Shown piece after piece: positions 7,274 through 15,574 of a stretch of DNA of 30,899 bases. The position numbers and the translations under genes are program-made. Source of the stretch: JAGLTQ01 sp964605385 (GTDB lineage Bacteria > Pseudomonadota > Gammaproteobacteria > UBA6429 > Thiohalophilaceae); NCBI GenBank assembly GCA_964605385.1, contig CAZSCK010000029.1, positions 1-30,899 of the forward strand. Reading direction: 5' to 3'. Numbering within the stretch: the stretch's first letter is position 1; each line of letters opens with the position of its first letter. The notes beneath the pieces were generated by a model. That model did no database searches. It was not told the origin of the DNA and was given only the letters and a program-made list of their open reading frames with translations.

Positions 7274-7864
7274 ATGAGTGATATAGATATTCAGTACGAT
7301 GAAATTAATGATGCTTTGAAACGGATCAGCGTAGAACAGGATGCGGCTGAGGTTCATGGCACTTTATGCGGTTTATTTTGTACGGTTAATGGTTTAAGCG
7401 CGCCTTTTTGGCTGGATAATACCTTAACGGATGTTCCTGAAGAGGATGCGTATACGGTTGATGCTTTAAATAGTGAAAGTCGTTCTTTATTGACGCTTTT
7501 GTTTACAGCAACGGAAAAACAACTTTCCGGCGAAGATTTTGCTTTCCAATTATTTTTGCCGGATGATAACTCGGGTTTATATGCCCGAGTTGAAGCGTTA
7601 AGCAACTGGTGTCAGGGTTTTTTATTTGGTTTAAGCAAGGGCGGTTTGACTGATCCAGAGGGCTTACCGGGCGAGTTGCCTGATATCGTGAAAGATATTG
7701 TTGAGATTTCTCGTGCAGAATCTTATGAGCTGGATGATGATACGCAAGATGAAAAGGATTTCATGGAATTGGTCGAGTTTGTTAGAGTCGCAATACAACT
7801 TTTTGTCGGTGAAATGCAGCAGTTTCAGGTTGAAGAGCCGGAAGATGACTCGGAATATCATTGA
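7274..7864 (+). CDS. ygfB: YgfB family (UPF0149) protein
   Basis: A 196-residue acidic, helical protein of the UPF0149/YgfB family. The N-terminal AEVHGTLCGLFC segment and the central SNWCQGFLFGLSKGG are the family hallmarks, followed by an Asp/Glu-rich C-terminus (VEEPEDDSEYH). In Pseudomonas aeruginosa YgfB is reported to modulate expression of cell-wall recycling and beta-lactam response genes; that role is not established here. It begins the conserved ygfB-pepP-ubiH-ubiI block and is separated from pepP by a palindromic repeat (copy C). CAGGAC ahead of the ATG is an acceptable ribosome site. Confidence 0.92.
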   Translation: MSDIDIQYDEINDALKRISVEQDAAEVHGTLCGLFCTVNGLSAPFWLDNTLTDVPEEDAYTVDALNSESRSLLTLLFTATEKQLSGEDFAFQLFLPDDNSGLYARVEALSNWCQGFLFGLSKGGLTDPEGLPGELPDIVKDIVEISRAESYELDDDTQDEKDFMELVEFVRVAIQLFVGEMQQFQVEEPEDDSEYH

Positions 7865-7869
7865 CCGCA

Positions 7870-8024
7870 GTCATTGCGACGACTGCATGGACGCAGGAGG
7901 TAGAGTAACGCAGGAGCGGTTACCGAGGAGGTACGACGAAGCAATCTCAGATTTAGTGCAATAAATTTGGAGATTGCCGCGTAAGATTTAAAAACTATTA
8001 TTTTTAGATCTTTCTCGCAATGAC
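7870..8024. repeat. GTCATTGCGAG palindromic repeat, copy C, with extra module
   Basis: The outer arms GTCATTGCGA and CTCGCAATGAC and the inner GCAATCTC/GAGATTGCC arms are present, but the left half is enlarged by a module containing GTAGAGTAACGCAGGAGC (7900-7917). A near copy of that module occurs at 21736-21767 inside a different palindrome. The repeat fills the ygfB-pepP gap. Confidence 0.75.
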
Positions 8025-8060
8025 GTGAGAGGGTTAAGCTTTTAGTTTTAATGGAAAAAT

Positions 8061-9368
8061 ATGAACAACACAGAATACAAACGTCGCCGTAAACACCTTA
8101 TGCAAATTATGGGTGAAGATGCTGTTGCAATTTTACCTGCAGCACTGGTGCGTATGCGTAATCGCGATGCGGAGTTCCAATACCGACAGGATAGTGATTT
8201 CCATTACATCACCGGTTTTGATGAGCCTGAAGCGGTTGCAGTTTTAGTGCCTGGCCGGGATCATGGTGAATACATTTTATTTTGTCGTGAAAATGATAAA
8301 AAAATGGAAACATGGAATGGTTTACGTGCTGGTCAGGATGGTGCTATTGAGAAATATGGCGCAGATGACTCTTTTCCAGTTGATGATATCGATGATATTT
8401 TACCGGGACTGCTCGAAAATAAAGAAAAAGTGTATTACACCATGGGTGTGCATCCTGATTTTGATCAGCGTGTCATCATGTGGGTAAACCGTTTACGTGA
8501 GCAGTCACGTAGGGGGATTCATACGCCGAGTGAGTTTGTTTCTTTAGATCATCAGTTGCATGACATGCGCTTATATAAGAGTGCAGCTGAAGTAAAAGTG
8601 ATGCGCAAGGCGGCTCAAATTTCAGCCAAAGGACACATTCGCGCAATGCAGTTTTGTAAGCCCGGTGTATATGAATATCAGCTTGAGGCCGAACTCTTGC
8701 ACACCTTTATGCATGGAGGCGCGCGTTCTTCTGCTTATTCTTCAATAGTGGGTGGTGGTAAAAATGGCTGTATTCTACATTACGTGGAAAACAGCGAAAT
8801 CTTAAAAAAAGGTGATTTGGTTCTTATTGATGCCGGTGCCGAGATGGAATGTTATGCCGCCGATATTTCACGTACCTTCCCTGTTAGTGGCAAATATTCT
8901 AAAGAACAACGCGCGTTGTATGACATTGTTTTAGCTGGACAACTTGCGGCAATAGAACAAGTGAAACCGGGTAATCACTGGAATGATCCCCATGAAGCTG
9001 CGATTAAAGTGATTACACAGGGCTTAATTGATATTGGTATACTAAAGGGCAAGCTTAAAACCAATATTGAAAAAGAAACCTATAAAGATTTTTATATGCA
9101 TCGCACCGGACATTGGTTGGGAATGGATGTACATGATGTTGGCGATTATAAAGTTGATGATGAGTGGCGCGTACTCGAGCCGGGTATGGTGTTAACCGTC
9201 GAGCCAGGTTTATATATTTCAGACAATCATGACAAAGTAGCGAAGAAATGGCATAACATTGGAATTCGAATTGAAGACGATGTACTGGTAACAAAAGACG
9301 GTCATGATGTTTTGAGTAAAGACGTACTTAAAGATCCAGATGAAATAGAAGCGTTGATGGCGGGTTAA
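8061..9368 (+). CDS. pepP: Xaa-Pro aminopeptidase (aminopeptidase P)
   Basis: Cytosolic M24 metallopeptidase that removes an N-terminal residue preceding proline. The 435-residue length matches E. coli PepP. An N-terminal AMP_N domain (residues ~1-135, with RNRDAEFQYRQDSDFHYITGF) precedes the pita-bread catalytic domain. The metal ligands are visible: Asp in LIDAGAEMECYAAD and the following Asp of ADISRTFP, His in HRTGHWLGMDVHD, Glu in VEPGLYI and Glu in GIRIEDDVLV. Six bases separate it from ubiH, so the two are co-transcribed, as in E. coli. Confidence 0.95.
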   Translation: MNNTEYKRRRKHLMQIMGEDAVAILPAALVRMRNRDAEFQYRQDSDFHYITGFDEPEAVAVLVPGRDHGEYILFCRENDKKMETWNGLRAGQDGAIEKYGADDSFPVDDIDDILPGLLENKEKVYYTMGVHPDFDQRVIMWVNRLREQSRRGIHTPSEFVSLDHQLHDMRLYKSAAEVKVMRKAAQISAKGHIRAMQFCKPGVYEYQLEAELLHTFMHGGARSSAYSSIVGGGKNGCILHYVENSEILKKGDLVLIDAGAEMECYAADISRTFPVSGKYSKEQRALYDIVLAGQLAAIEQVKPGNHWNDPHEAAIKVITQGLIDIGILKGKLKTNIEKETYKDFYMHRTGHWLGMDVHDVGDYKVDDEWRVLEPGMVLTVEPGLYISDNHDKVAKKWHNIGIRIEDDVLVTKDGHDVLSKDVLKDPDEIEALMAG

Positions 9369-9374
9369 ACAGCT

Positions 9375-10652
9375 ATGTTGAAAGAAGACAACAACACAGA
9401 TTTTGATTTAATAATTGTCGGCGGTGGTTTAGTCGGAGCCAGTCTTGCCTGTGCCTTAGCTGATTCTTCTTTACGCATCGCTATTATAGAAGCATTCCCT
9501 TTTAAATCTGATGATTCGGAATACCAACCTGCTTTTGATGCGCGTAGTGTGGCTTTGTCCTACACCTCAAAACAAGTATTTGATGGTATTGATTTGTGGC
9601 CATCTATAAACAAGCTAGGTGTTGCGGCAATTAAAAAAATTCATATTTCCGATCGTGGCCATGCTGGAATTACACGTTTAAATGCTGATGATGAAAATGT
9701 AGAAGCGCTGGGTTATGTGGTTGAAACGCGGGTTATCGGTAAAGCACTATTCGAAAGCTTAAATAAGCAAAAAAATATCACTTTAATCGCGCCTGCAAAA
9801 CTTAAAAACTTTGATTTAAATGCAGATTTTGCCAGTGCCGATATTGAGATAACCAACAGTAACAATCTTGTTGAAAGTAAAACATTAACCGCTAAATTAT
9901 TGGTTGCCGCAGATGGTGATAACTCAGTGGTACGCCGTTTAAGTGGTGTAAGAATTAAGCAGCGTAACTACGAGCAAAGCGCGGTGATTGCTAATATTGC
10001 GACTGATCAACCGCATAATAACCAGGCATTTGAGCGTTTTACCGATAGCGGCCCTTTAGCTTTATTGCCGATGGCGGCAACGGATGATGAAAGAAATCGT
10101 TACTCACTTGTTTGGACTGTTAATAATAGCGAACAAGAAGAAATGATGGGCTGGAATGATGAAACATTTTTACTTAAGTTAAAGCAACGTTTTGGTGAAA
10201 GAGCAGGGCAGTTTACTCATGTCAGCAAGCGACATGCTTATCCCTTAAGTTTAATGCGAGCGAAAGAACATGTGCGTGAACGTTTAGCAATTATTGGTAA
10301 TGCCGCACACACTTTGCATCCCGTTGCCGGACAGGGATTTAATTTGGGCTTGCGTGATGTTGCAGCACTGTCTCAGGTTATTATAGACGCGAGCCGTGAA
10401 AATAAAGATATTGGAAGTTTAACGACATTACAGATATATGCCGATTGGCGTAAGCGAGATCATATTCAAACCGCAATGGCCACAGATGGACTGGTGAGGC
10501 TCTTCTCGAATAATTTTTTACCGCTTGCCGCACTACGTAATTTAGGATTGTTAGTTGTTGATCTGGTACCACCACTTAAAAAAGTTTTTGCCCGTCATGC
10601 GATGGGATTTGTTGGAAAGCTACCAAGGCTGGGGCGTGGGCTGAAGTTATGA
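9375..10652 (+). CDS. ubiH: Ubiquinone biosynthesis FAD monooxygenase, UbiH-like
   Basis: Aromatic-ring hydroxylase of the UbiH/UbiI/UbiF/COQ6 family, which hydroxylates polyprenylated phenols during ubiquinone synthesis at the membrane. Family motifs are the Rossmann GGGLVGASLACAL near residue 15, the AADGDNSVVRR motif (about residues 176-186) and GNAAHTLHPVAGQGFNLGLRD near residue 310. The UbiH assignment over UbiI relies on gene order pepP-ubiH-ubiI; regiospecificity cannot be read from sequence and other gammaproteobacteria use different enzyme sets. A palindromic repeat separates it from the next paralogue. Confidence 0.88.
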   Translation: MLKEDNNTDFDLIIVGGGLVGASLACALADSSLRIAIIEAFPFKSDDSEYQPAFDARSVALSYTSKQVFDGIDLWPSINKLGVAAIKKIHISDRGHAGITRLNADDENVEALGYVVETRVIGKALFESLNKQKNITLIAPAKLKNFDLNADFASADIEITNSNNLVESKTLTAKLLVAADGDNSVVRRLSGVRIKQRNYEQSAVIANIATDQPHNNQAFERFTDSGPLALLPMAATDDERNRYSLVWTVNNSEQEEMMGWNDETFLLKLKQRFGERAGQFTHVSKRHAYPLSLMRAKEHVRERLAIIGNAAHTLHPVAGQGFNLGLRDVAALSQVIIDASRENKDIGSLTTLQIYADWRKRDHIQTAMATDGLVRLFSNNFLPLAALRNLGLLVVDLVPPLKKVFARHAMGFVGKLPRLGRGLKL

Positions 10653-10661
10653 AAAATTACT

Positions 10662-10755
10662 GTCATTGCGAAGAAACGATAGTGACTGCGGCAATCTCTA
10701 AGTTCATTACACTAAATATGAGATTGCCACAGTCATTTTATTCCTTCGCAATGAC
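10662..10755. repeat. GTCATTGCGAG palindromic repeat, copy D
   Basis: It lies between ubiH and ubiI. Outer arms are GTCATTGCGAAG/CTTCGCAATGAC and inner arms GCGGCAATCTC/GAGATTGCC. The right half matches copy B. It would be transcribed as a long hairpin inside the ubi operon. Confidence 0.85.
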
Positions 10756-10791
10756 AATGAAGAACTAAATTTTAGGTCATATCGTTATCTT

Positions 10792-11985
10792 ATGAATAAA
10801 GAAATTGAACATTACGACATTATTATTGTTGGTGCTGGTATGGTAGGTGCAACGCTGGCTTGCGGTCTCGCCGAAGAAGCTGAAAATCTTAAAATTGCTG
10901 TTATTGATGCAAATGAACCTAAAGACTGGGACAAAGACAGTTATGACATGCGTGTGAGCGCTATCACTCGCGCCTCGCAAACGTTGTTTAAAAATATTGG
11001 TGTGTGGGAAAAAATAGTTGAGCAACGAGTCAGTCCTTACCGCGATATGTTTGTCTGGGATGAGGGTGGAAAAGGTGAGTTGCATTTTGACAGCGCAGAC
11101 ATGGCTGAGGCAGATCTTGGACATATCATTGAAAACCGCGTGATTGTTAAAGCATTACACCAACGACTAAAAGAACTTCCGCAAATCGAATTACTTTGCC
11201 CTGCAAAGTTAGAAAACATTGAATTTAATAATGATAAAGCTAATTTGGTTTTAGATGATAAAACGGAATTGTCAGCAAACCTTGTAGTGGCTGCCGATGG
11301 CACTCGCTCATGGGTAAGACAGCAAGCTGATATAGCAGTAAAAGGTTGGGATTTTGATCAAGCCGCGTTGGTTACCACCGTTAAAACTGAAAAGTACCAT
11401 CAAGACACCGCATGGCAGCGTTTTTTAAAGACGGGACCGTTAGCTTTCTTACCTTTAACTAATGGCTATAGCTCCATTGTATGGTCAACCTCACCCGAAG
11501 AAGCTCAACGCTTAACTAAAATTTCAGAAAACGAGTTTGCCTTAGAAATCGAACAGGCATTTGAAAGCAAACTCGGCAAAATTGAATCCGTTGCTACACG
11601 TGCTGTTTTCCCTTTACGCTTATTTGAAACATTAAATTACGTTAAGCCACGTCTTGCTTTAGTGGGGGATGCGGCACATACGATCCATCCTTTAGCCGGC
11701 CAGGGTGTTAATTTAGGTTTAGCCGATGTTGCAAGTTTAATAACAGTGGTTGTTGAAGCACTGAACGATAAAAAAGATGTTGGTGACTTTAAAATATTGC
11801 GTCGCTATGAACGCTGGCGTCGAGCGGATAATCGTTCAATGTTGGTGGCAATGGATGGTTTAAAAAGATTGTTTGGTAGTGAGTTATCCGCAGTAAAAGA
11901 TTTACGCAGTTTGGGTTTGAATATTACTAATAAAATAACGCCGTTAAAGAACCTTATTATGCAGCAGGCGATGGGGTTAAAATGA
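10792..11985 (+). CDS. ubiI: Ubiquinone biosynthesis FAD monooxygenase, UbiI (VisC)-like
   Basis: Second paralogue of the same family, 397 residues. It has VGAGMVGATLACGL near residue 14, AADGTRSWVRQQ near residue 168 and GDAAHTIHPLAGQGVNLGLAD near residue 295. UbiI performs C5-hydroxylation in E. coli; the assignment here follows operon position and the family's overall form. It is preceded by palindromic repeat D and overlaps a small downstream gene by four bases (ATGA), so that gene should be translated from the same message. Confidence 0.88.
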   Translation: MNKEIEHYDIIIVGAGMVGATLACGLAEEAENLKIAVIDANEPKDWDKDSYDMRVSAITRASQTLFKNIGVWEKIVEQRVSPYRDMFVWDEGGKGELHFDSADMAEADLGHIIENRVIVKALHQRLKELPQIELLCPAKLENIEFNNDKANLVLDDKTELSANLVVAADGTRSWVRQQADIAVKGWDFDQAALVTTVKTEKYHQDTAWQRFLKTGPLAFLPLTNGYSSIVWSTSPEEAQRLTKISENEFALEIEQAFESKLGKIESVATRAVFPLRLFETLNYVKPRLALVGDAAHTIHPLAGQGVNLGLADVASLITVVVEALNDKKDVGDFKILRRYERWRRADNRSMLVAMDGLKRLFGSELSAVKDLRSLGLNITNKITPLKNLIMQQAMGLK

Positions 11986-12242
11986 AAAAACTAAAACACG
12001 AAAAAGAATTAGTAAAACTTGCGCTTGATTTGGTGATGTCCATTGCTGAGAAAAAAGGCGTAGTGAAATTTGATGCCACAGACTCATCGAAAGATAAGGT
12101 GGAGTATGTTTATCGCTTGCTGGTACATGACAAAGTGTTACAACCTCTTGTCAAAGGTCAGGTAGATCAGCCGAGTATGAAACATAAACTGGCATGCTGG
12201 ATGCAGAAACAGCTGCCTACCGATCACCCCTTATCTAAATAA
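11982..12242 (+). CDS. Small hypothetical protein coupled to ubiI
   Basis: An 86-residue basic protein (MKKLKHEKELVKLALDLVM...) with no signal peptide or membrane segment. It looks helical, with an N-terminal amphipathic stretch and a C-terminal HKLACWMQKQLP segment. I recognise no family. ATGA overlap with ubiI implies translational coupling, so it may serve ubiquinone synthesis, but nothing in its sequence shows this. Palindromic repeat E follows within seven bases and may end the transcript. Confidence 0.7.
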   Translation: MKKLKHEKELVKLALDLVMSIAEKKGVVKFDATDSSKDKVEYVYRLLVHDKVLQPLVKGQVDQPSMKHKLACWMQKQLPTDHPLSK

Positions 12243-12248
12243 AGTTTC

Positions 12249-12326
12249 GTCATTGCGAGCATAGCGAAGCAATCTCATAGTGAATCGCACTTTTCTGGAG
12301 ATTGCCGCGCTATCGCTCGCAATGAC
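12249..12326. repeat. GTCATTGCGAG palindromic repeat, copy E
   Basis: A 78-bp copy: GTCATTGCGAGCATAGCG at the left, CGCTATCGCTCGCAATGAC at the right, inner GCAATCTC/GAGATTGCC. Compact and close to copy A in form. Confidence 0.85.
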
Positions 12327-12404
12327 AGGATATTAAAATCGTCTTTGCAACGACAGATTTCCTCTAATTTCATCAAAAACAGTTAATATTTCTCCCACTT
12401 GGCC

Positions 12405-12430
12405 GATATATGAAATATCCGAGATATATC
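12405..12430. promoter_or_regulatory. Inverted repeat GATATAT-N12-ATATATC, possible operator
   Basis: The arms lie at 12405-12411 and 12424-12430, immediately before the ribosome site (AGAGG, 12431-12435) of the metalloprotease gene. Spacing of about two helical turns centre to centre suits a dimeric regulator, but no regulator is known and the arms are simple AT sequence. Confidence 0.3.
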
Positions 12431-12441
12431 AGAGGTCCGGC

Positions 12442-13458
12442 ATGTGGAAAACACACTTTTTTAAGTGGTTAAATTCAGAAAAGAAAAACAAGATGGTTTC
12501 GTCTTCATTTTCGCACGCCTATGTTCATCCCTGTGTTATTAATAACAAGCCACATATTGTTTATCCACGTGGTTTGCAGGAAAGCTCTCCTGGTTTATTC
12601 GCTAAACTTAGCCAGTATTACCAACAGCAAGGTTATGCTTTAAAAGAAGATCAGCGTTCAGAGAAATCCTCAAATAAATATAAAAATGAACGGAAAAAAT
12701 GGGCTCCTATTCTTCTATTTACAGCAAGCCTTCTTTTTGAAAGCAGTGCTTTTGCAGATATTGAGCTGGTAATTGATGAAGCAGCTTCTGTGCAAGAACA
12801 ACAGCAAGTAGAACTTCAATTAATTTCGAATAATAAAATTAGAGAACAAATTCAATACAGCGTAACAACTGCAAGTAAAATAAAAGAACCGGTAAAAATT
12901 AAATCAGGTTTGGCACAATCACTTTTTGAAATACTAAATAAACGTTATCAAAAACAAAAAACAGATCCGGATTATATTGTTAACGATCTAAAAGAGATTG
13001 CTAATTATTATAGTAACTTCCCTGAATCGGTGACTTTAATTGAAGAATTAAAGAATAAAAACTGGTTTTTGTCTTTTGATGAACACAACTGGGTAACGAC
13101 GGGCAGCGGTAATATGTTGATGGTGGATAAAGCCGTAATTCATTTTAATACTCGCTCTGCTGCACAACTTCGTTTAAATAACGGCTGTGCAGATAATCCA
13201 GTTTGTATTGCATCACCCGCAGATGCGCTGCTTCATGAATTACTGCATGCTCACAGTATGCTGGTGAAAAGTGAAGAGTTCATTGCGCAAGGCGGCATGA
13301 ATAATGTGATTTATCCTTATAAACATGAATATGCCGTAATTGATGCAGAGCGTAAACTTTATGCCAATATGAGCACCCAGGATAATATTAAACGCCCACA
13401 ACGCCGGGAACATAGCGGGCGTACAGTAAAGGCGCATTGTCCTACATGCATTAAATAA
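12442..13458 (+). CDS. Putative zinc metalloprotease (HExxH, M91-like) with internal export signal
   Basis: A 338-residue protein with a clear zincin motif HELLHAH (His265, Glu266, His269) and a candidate third ligand Glu303 in YAVIDAERK, 34 residues after the second histidine. HELxHA-type motifs occur in the M91 (NleD) effector group and other gluzincins; assignment to M91 is tentative. Residues 83-105 (KKWAPILLF...AFA) look like a signal peptide with cleavage before DIEL, yet 82 hydrophilic residues precede it. The start at 12442 has a good AGAGG site and no in-frame start lies just ahead of the hydrophobic segment, so the long N-terminus seems real. The catalytic part would be outside the cytoplasm. 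Cys249 and Cys254 (GCADNPVC) may form a disulphide. It stands alone, between ubi and RiPP operons; its substrate is unknown. Confidence 0.72.
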   Translation: MWKTHFFKWLNSEKKNKMVSSSFSHAYVHPCVINNKPHIVYPRGLQESSPGLFAKLSQYYQQQGYALKEDQRSEKSSNKYKNERKKWAPILLFTASLLFESSAFADIELVIDEAASVQEQQQVELQLISNNKIREQIQYSVTTASKIKEPVKIKSGLAQSLFEILNKRYQKQKTDPDYIVNDLKEIANYYSNFPESVTLIEELKNKNWFLSFDEHNWVTTGSGNMLMVDKAVIHFNTRSAAQLRLNNGCADNPVCIASPADALLHELLHAHSMLVKSEEFIAQGGMNNVIYPYKHEYAVIDAERKLYANMSTQDNIKRPQRREHSGRTVKAHCPTCIK

Positions 13459-13486
13459 AATAATTATTCAATTATTTTTCTTTTTT

Positions 13487-13516
13487 CTGCAATCAAATCC
13501 ATCCTCCATTCGTCTA
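13487..13516 (+). promoter_or_regulatory. Candidate ECF-type promoter for the RiPP operon
   Basis: CGTCTA (13511-13516) resembles the CGTC/TCTA -10 elements of many ECF promoters. TGCAATC about 16 bases upstream is the only candidate -35. It precedes the precursor gene by ~70 bp, and the operon encodes its own ECF factor, so autoregulation is expected. With a single site to look at, the sequence support is weak. Confidence 0.3.
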
Positions 13517-13588
13517 GCTATTAACAGGCACAAAGCGATCTCATGTTTTGTGTTTTTGTTAGTTAAATTTATGGAGGAAATATGAAAT

Positions 13589-13882
13589 ATGAAAAATAAA
13601 AATCAAGTTATGCAATCAACCATCGCGGGTATTCTGGCTCTGGGCGCAACTATGGTGAGTACATCCGCTTCTGCTGTGCCAGATCAACCTAAATTTTGGG
13701 AAAAGTGTGCTGGTATTGCCAAAGCAGGAATGAATGATTGTGGTTCTTTAGATGGCAAACATGGTTGTGCCGGTATGGCGACAAAAAGCAATCATCCACA
13801 AGAATGGGTTTATGTGCCTAAAGGAACTTGTGCGAAGATTGTTGGTGGTAATGTTAGAAAAATTAAACCGGCTAAAAGTTAA
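13589..13882 (+). CDS. bufA: DUF2282 RiPP precursor, bufferin type (BufA1-like)
   Basis: A 97-residue exported precursor. Residues 1-29 form a Sec signal peptide ending ASA. The mature part has four cysteines (Cys40, 51, 60, 81) in the DUF2282 pattern EKCAGIAKAGMNDC, HGCAG and PKGTC. In characterised bufferins the MNIO partner converts central cysteines to thiooxazoles and the outer pair can form a disulphide; the product binds copper and protects against metal stress. That chemistry is inferred here. A DUF692 gene follows after a few bases. The start is slightly awkward: GGAGG (13573-13577) is nearer to an out-of-frame ATG at 13582, which gives only MKYEK before a stop, while 13589 starts the real gene. 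Confidence 0.92.
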   Translation: MKNKNQVMQSTIAGILALGATMVSTSASAVPDQPKFWEKCAGIAKAGMNDCGSLDGKHGCAGMATKSNHPQEWVYVPKGTCAKIVGGNVRKIKPAKS

Positions 13883-13887
13883 TAGTG

Positions 13888-14769
13888 ATGGACGTGTTTA
13901 ATCAAACGCGGTTAAAAGATAAAAATGCACAGTCAATCTCCGGTGTGGGGATTGGCTTGCGTTCACCGCATATCAATGAAATTTTAACGAACTTACCTGC
14001 GATCCCCTGGTTTGAATTATTAGCCGATAATCATTTGGTGGAAGGTGGGTTGATTCCATTGCAGCTGGAACAGATCTGCCAGCATTATCCTGTTACCTTT
14101 CATAGTGTTGGCCTTTCACTGGGTTCAATAGACCCATTGGATTTTAATTATCTTGGCAAACTTAAAAAACTCATGCAGCAGTATGAGATTGCCTGGTTAT
14201 CTGAGCATTGTTGTTTTACTTCAGTTGATGGTTTCCATTCGCATGACTTATTACCCATACCTTATTCAGAAGAAAGTTTGGCTTATATGGTTACGCGTAT
14301 ATCACAGGTACAAGATTTTTTAGGTGAACAAATTTTACTGGAGAATGTCTCAAGTTATATGAAGTTTGCGGAAACAACGCTCGATGAAGCTGATTTTATT
14401 TCAGAGCTGGCAGAACAAGCAGACTGTTTATTATTAATAGATGTTAATAATATTTATGTAAATCACATCAATCATGGCCTGGATGTAGACAAGTACCTCG
14501 CACGTTTGCCATATGAAAAAATTAAAGAAATACATTTGGCAGGTTTTGATGATCGTGGTGATTATATATTGGATGCGCATAATAATCCGGTTGCCGAACC
14601 TGTATGGCAACTTTATGAAAAACTTATTCAGCATGTCCCTGGCGTGCCAACCTTAATCGAGTGGGATAATGATATACCTTCATTACAACGACTAATTGAA
14701 GAGTCACAAAAAGCAGAAGTTATTATGAATAAATATAAATCTGGATATGAAAGTTATGTCATTAGCTAA
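13888..14769 (+). CDS. bufB: DUF692 multinuclear non-heme iron oxidative enzyme (MNIO, BufB/MbnB family)
   Basis: A TIM-barrel enzyme of the family that includes methanobactin MbnB and TglH, which use two or three iron ions and O2 to remodel peptide cysteines. From the ATG at 13888 it has 293 residues. Family motifs are GVGIGLR (19-25), FHSVGLSLGS with His72, SEHCCF with Glu106/His107, ENVSSY with Glu152/Asn153, DVNNIYVN with Asp185, HLAGF with His216, LDAH with His231 and IEWD with Glu258, so the metal-binding set appears intact. The substrate should be the DUF2282 peptide encoded just upstream. A GTG three bases earlier is an alternative start. It overlaps the following DUF2063 gene, indicating tight coupling, as in other precursor-MNIO-DUF2063 operons. 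Confidence 0.93.
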   Translation: MDVFNQTRLKDKNAQSISGVGIGLRSPHINEILTNLPAIPWFELLADNHLVEGGLIPLQLEQICQHYPVTFHSVGLSLGSIDPLDFNYLGKLKKLMQQYEIAWLSEHCCFTSVDGFHSHDLLPIPYSEESLAYMVTRISQVQDFLGEQILLENVSSYMKFAETTLDEADFISELAEQADCLLLIDVNNIYVNHINHGLDVDKYLARLPYEKIKEIHLAGFDDRGDYILDAHNNPVAEPVWQLYEKLIQHVPGVPTLIEWDNDIPSLQRLIEESQKAEVIMNKYKSGYESYVIS

Positions 14770-15538
14770 TATAGAAAAAAGATTTGTTGGCCGCTTATTA
14801 AAATCGCAAGGAAACGACGCTGGTTTTTTATCTGAGTTGTTGCCGCTTCATTCTATTAGCAAAGAAAAACAGTTGTCAATTTATCGCAGCAATGTGAATG
14901 GGTCGCATCAAAAAGTATTGGGGCAGGTTTATCCTGCTTGTTTAAATGTTTTAGGTGAAGATTATTTTAATCAACTTTGCCGGGTTTATCGTTTTGAACA
15001 TCCATCAACGGATGCCGATTTAAATAATTATGGAGAATATTTTTCTTTATTTCTGAATGAACAGCTTGAACTGCATCAGGAATTAATTGGACTGGAATAT
15101 TTAGCTGATCTTGCATGCCTGGAATGGCACTGGCATGCAAGTTATTACGCTAAAGACGACGAGACGTTTTCTTTTGAGAAACTGGCTTTAGTTGAGGCTG
15201 ATGTTCAAGATAAAATATATTTCAGAGTAAGTGATTCATTTTCATTGCATTCAAGCATATACCCGTTGTTGGAAATATGGAATGCAAATAAGAATCTGGT
15301 TGAAAATATTCAGGAGTTCCATATGCCTGAGTCAGAAAGTTATTTTTGTATATCAAGAAAAGAGTTTTCTCCTGTAGTTGATTTGTTAGATTATGAGCAG
15401 TACATATTATTAAAATCCCTTTCCGATGGCATGTCTTTAGTTCAACTAACAGAGCTTGATAGCGTGTACGATTTTGAAAATAAACTAATGAGTTTTATAC
15501 AACAAGGCTGGATTACTGGGTTTTATCTTCAGGATTAG
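14756..15538 (+). CDS. bufC: DUF2063 RiPP-modification partner protein (BufC-like)
   Basis: About 260 residues. The N-terminal DUF2063 domain (residues 1-95) shows the family pattern: IYRSNVNGSHQKVLGQVYPAC, then NYGEYFSLFL and LEWHWHASYY. DUF2063 proteins accompany DUF692 enzymes as partners, thought to bind the precursor and present it to the MNIO, by analogy with MbnC; despite older labels, DNA binding is not established. The C-terminal half is more variable, with a winged-helix-like tail (LDYEQYILLKSLSDGMSL, about residues 213-230) of the kind seen in this group. The start MSLANIEKRFVGRLL at 14756 fits the family; ATG at 14747 is possible. It overlaps bufB by 14 bp or more. Confidence 0.88.
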   Translation: MSLANIEKRFVGRLLKSQGNDAGFLSELLPLHSISKEKQLSIYRSNVNGSHQKVLGQVYPACLNVLGEDYFNQLCRVYRFEHPSTDADLNNYGEYFSLFLNEQLELHQELIGLEYLADLACLEWHWHASYYAKDDETFSFEKLALVEADVQDKIYFRVSDSFSLHSSIYPLLEIWNANKNLVENIQEFHMPESESYFCISRKEFSPVVDLLDYEQYILLKSLSDGMSLVQLTELDSVYDFENKLMSFIQQGWITGFYLQD

Positions 15539-15574
15539 TTAGACTTTAATCAGGATTAACATAGGGTTCTTTAG

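Noticed and set aside
7698..7964. Open frame of 88 codons overlapping ygfB
   Set aside because: Out of frame with ygfB, and its second half is repeat copy C.
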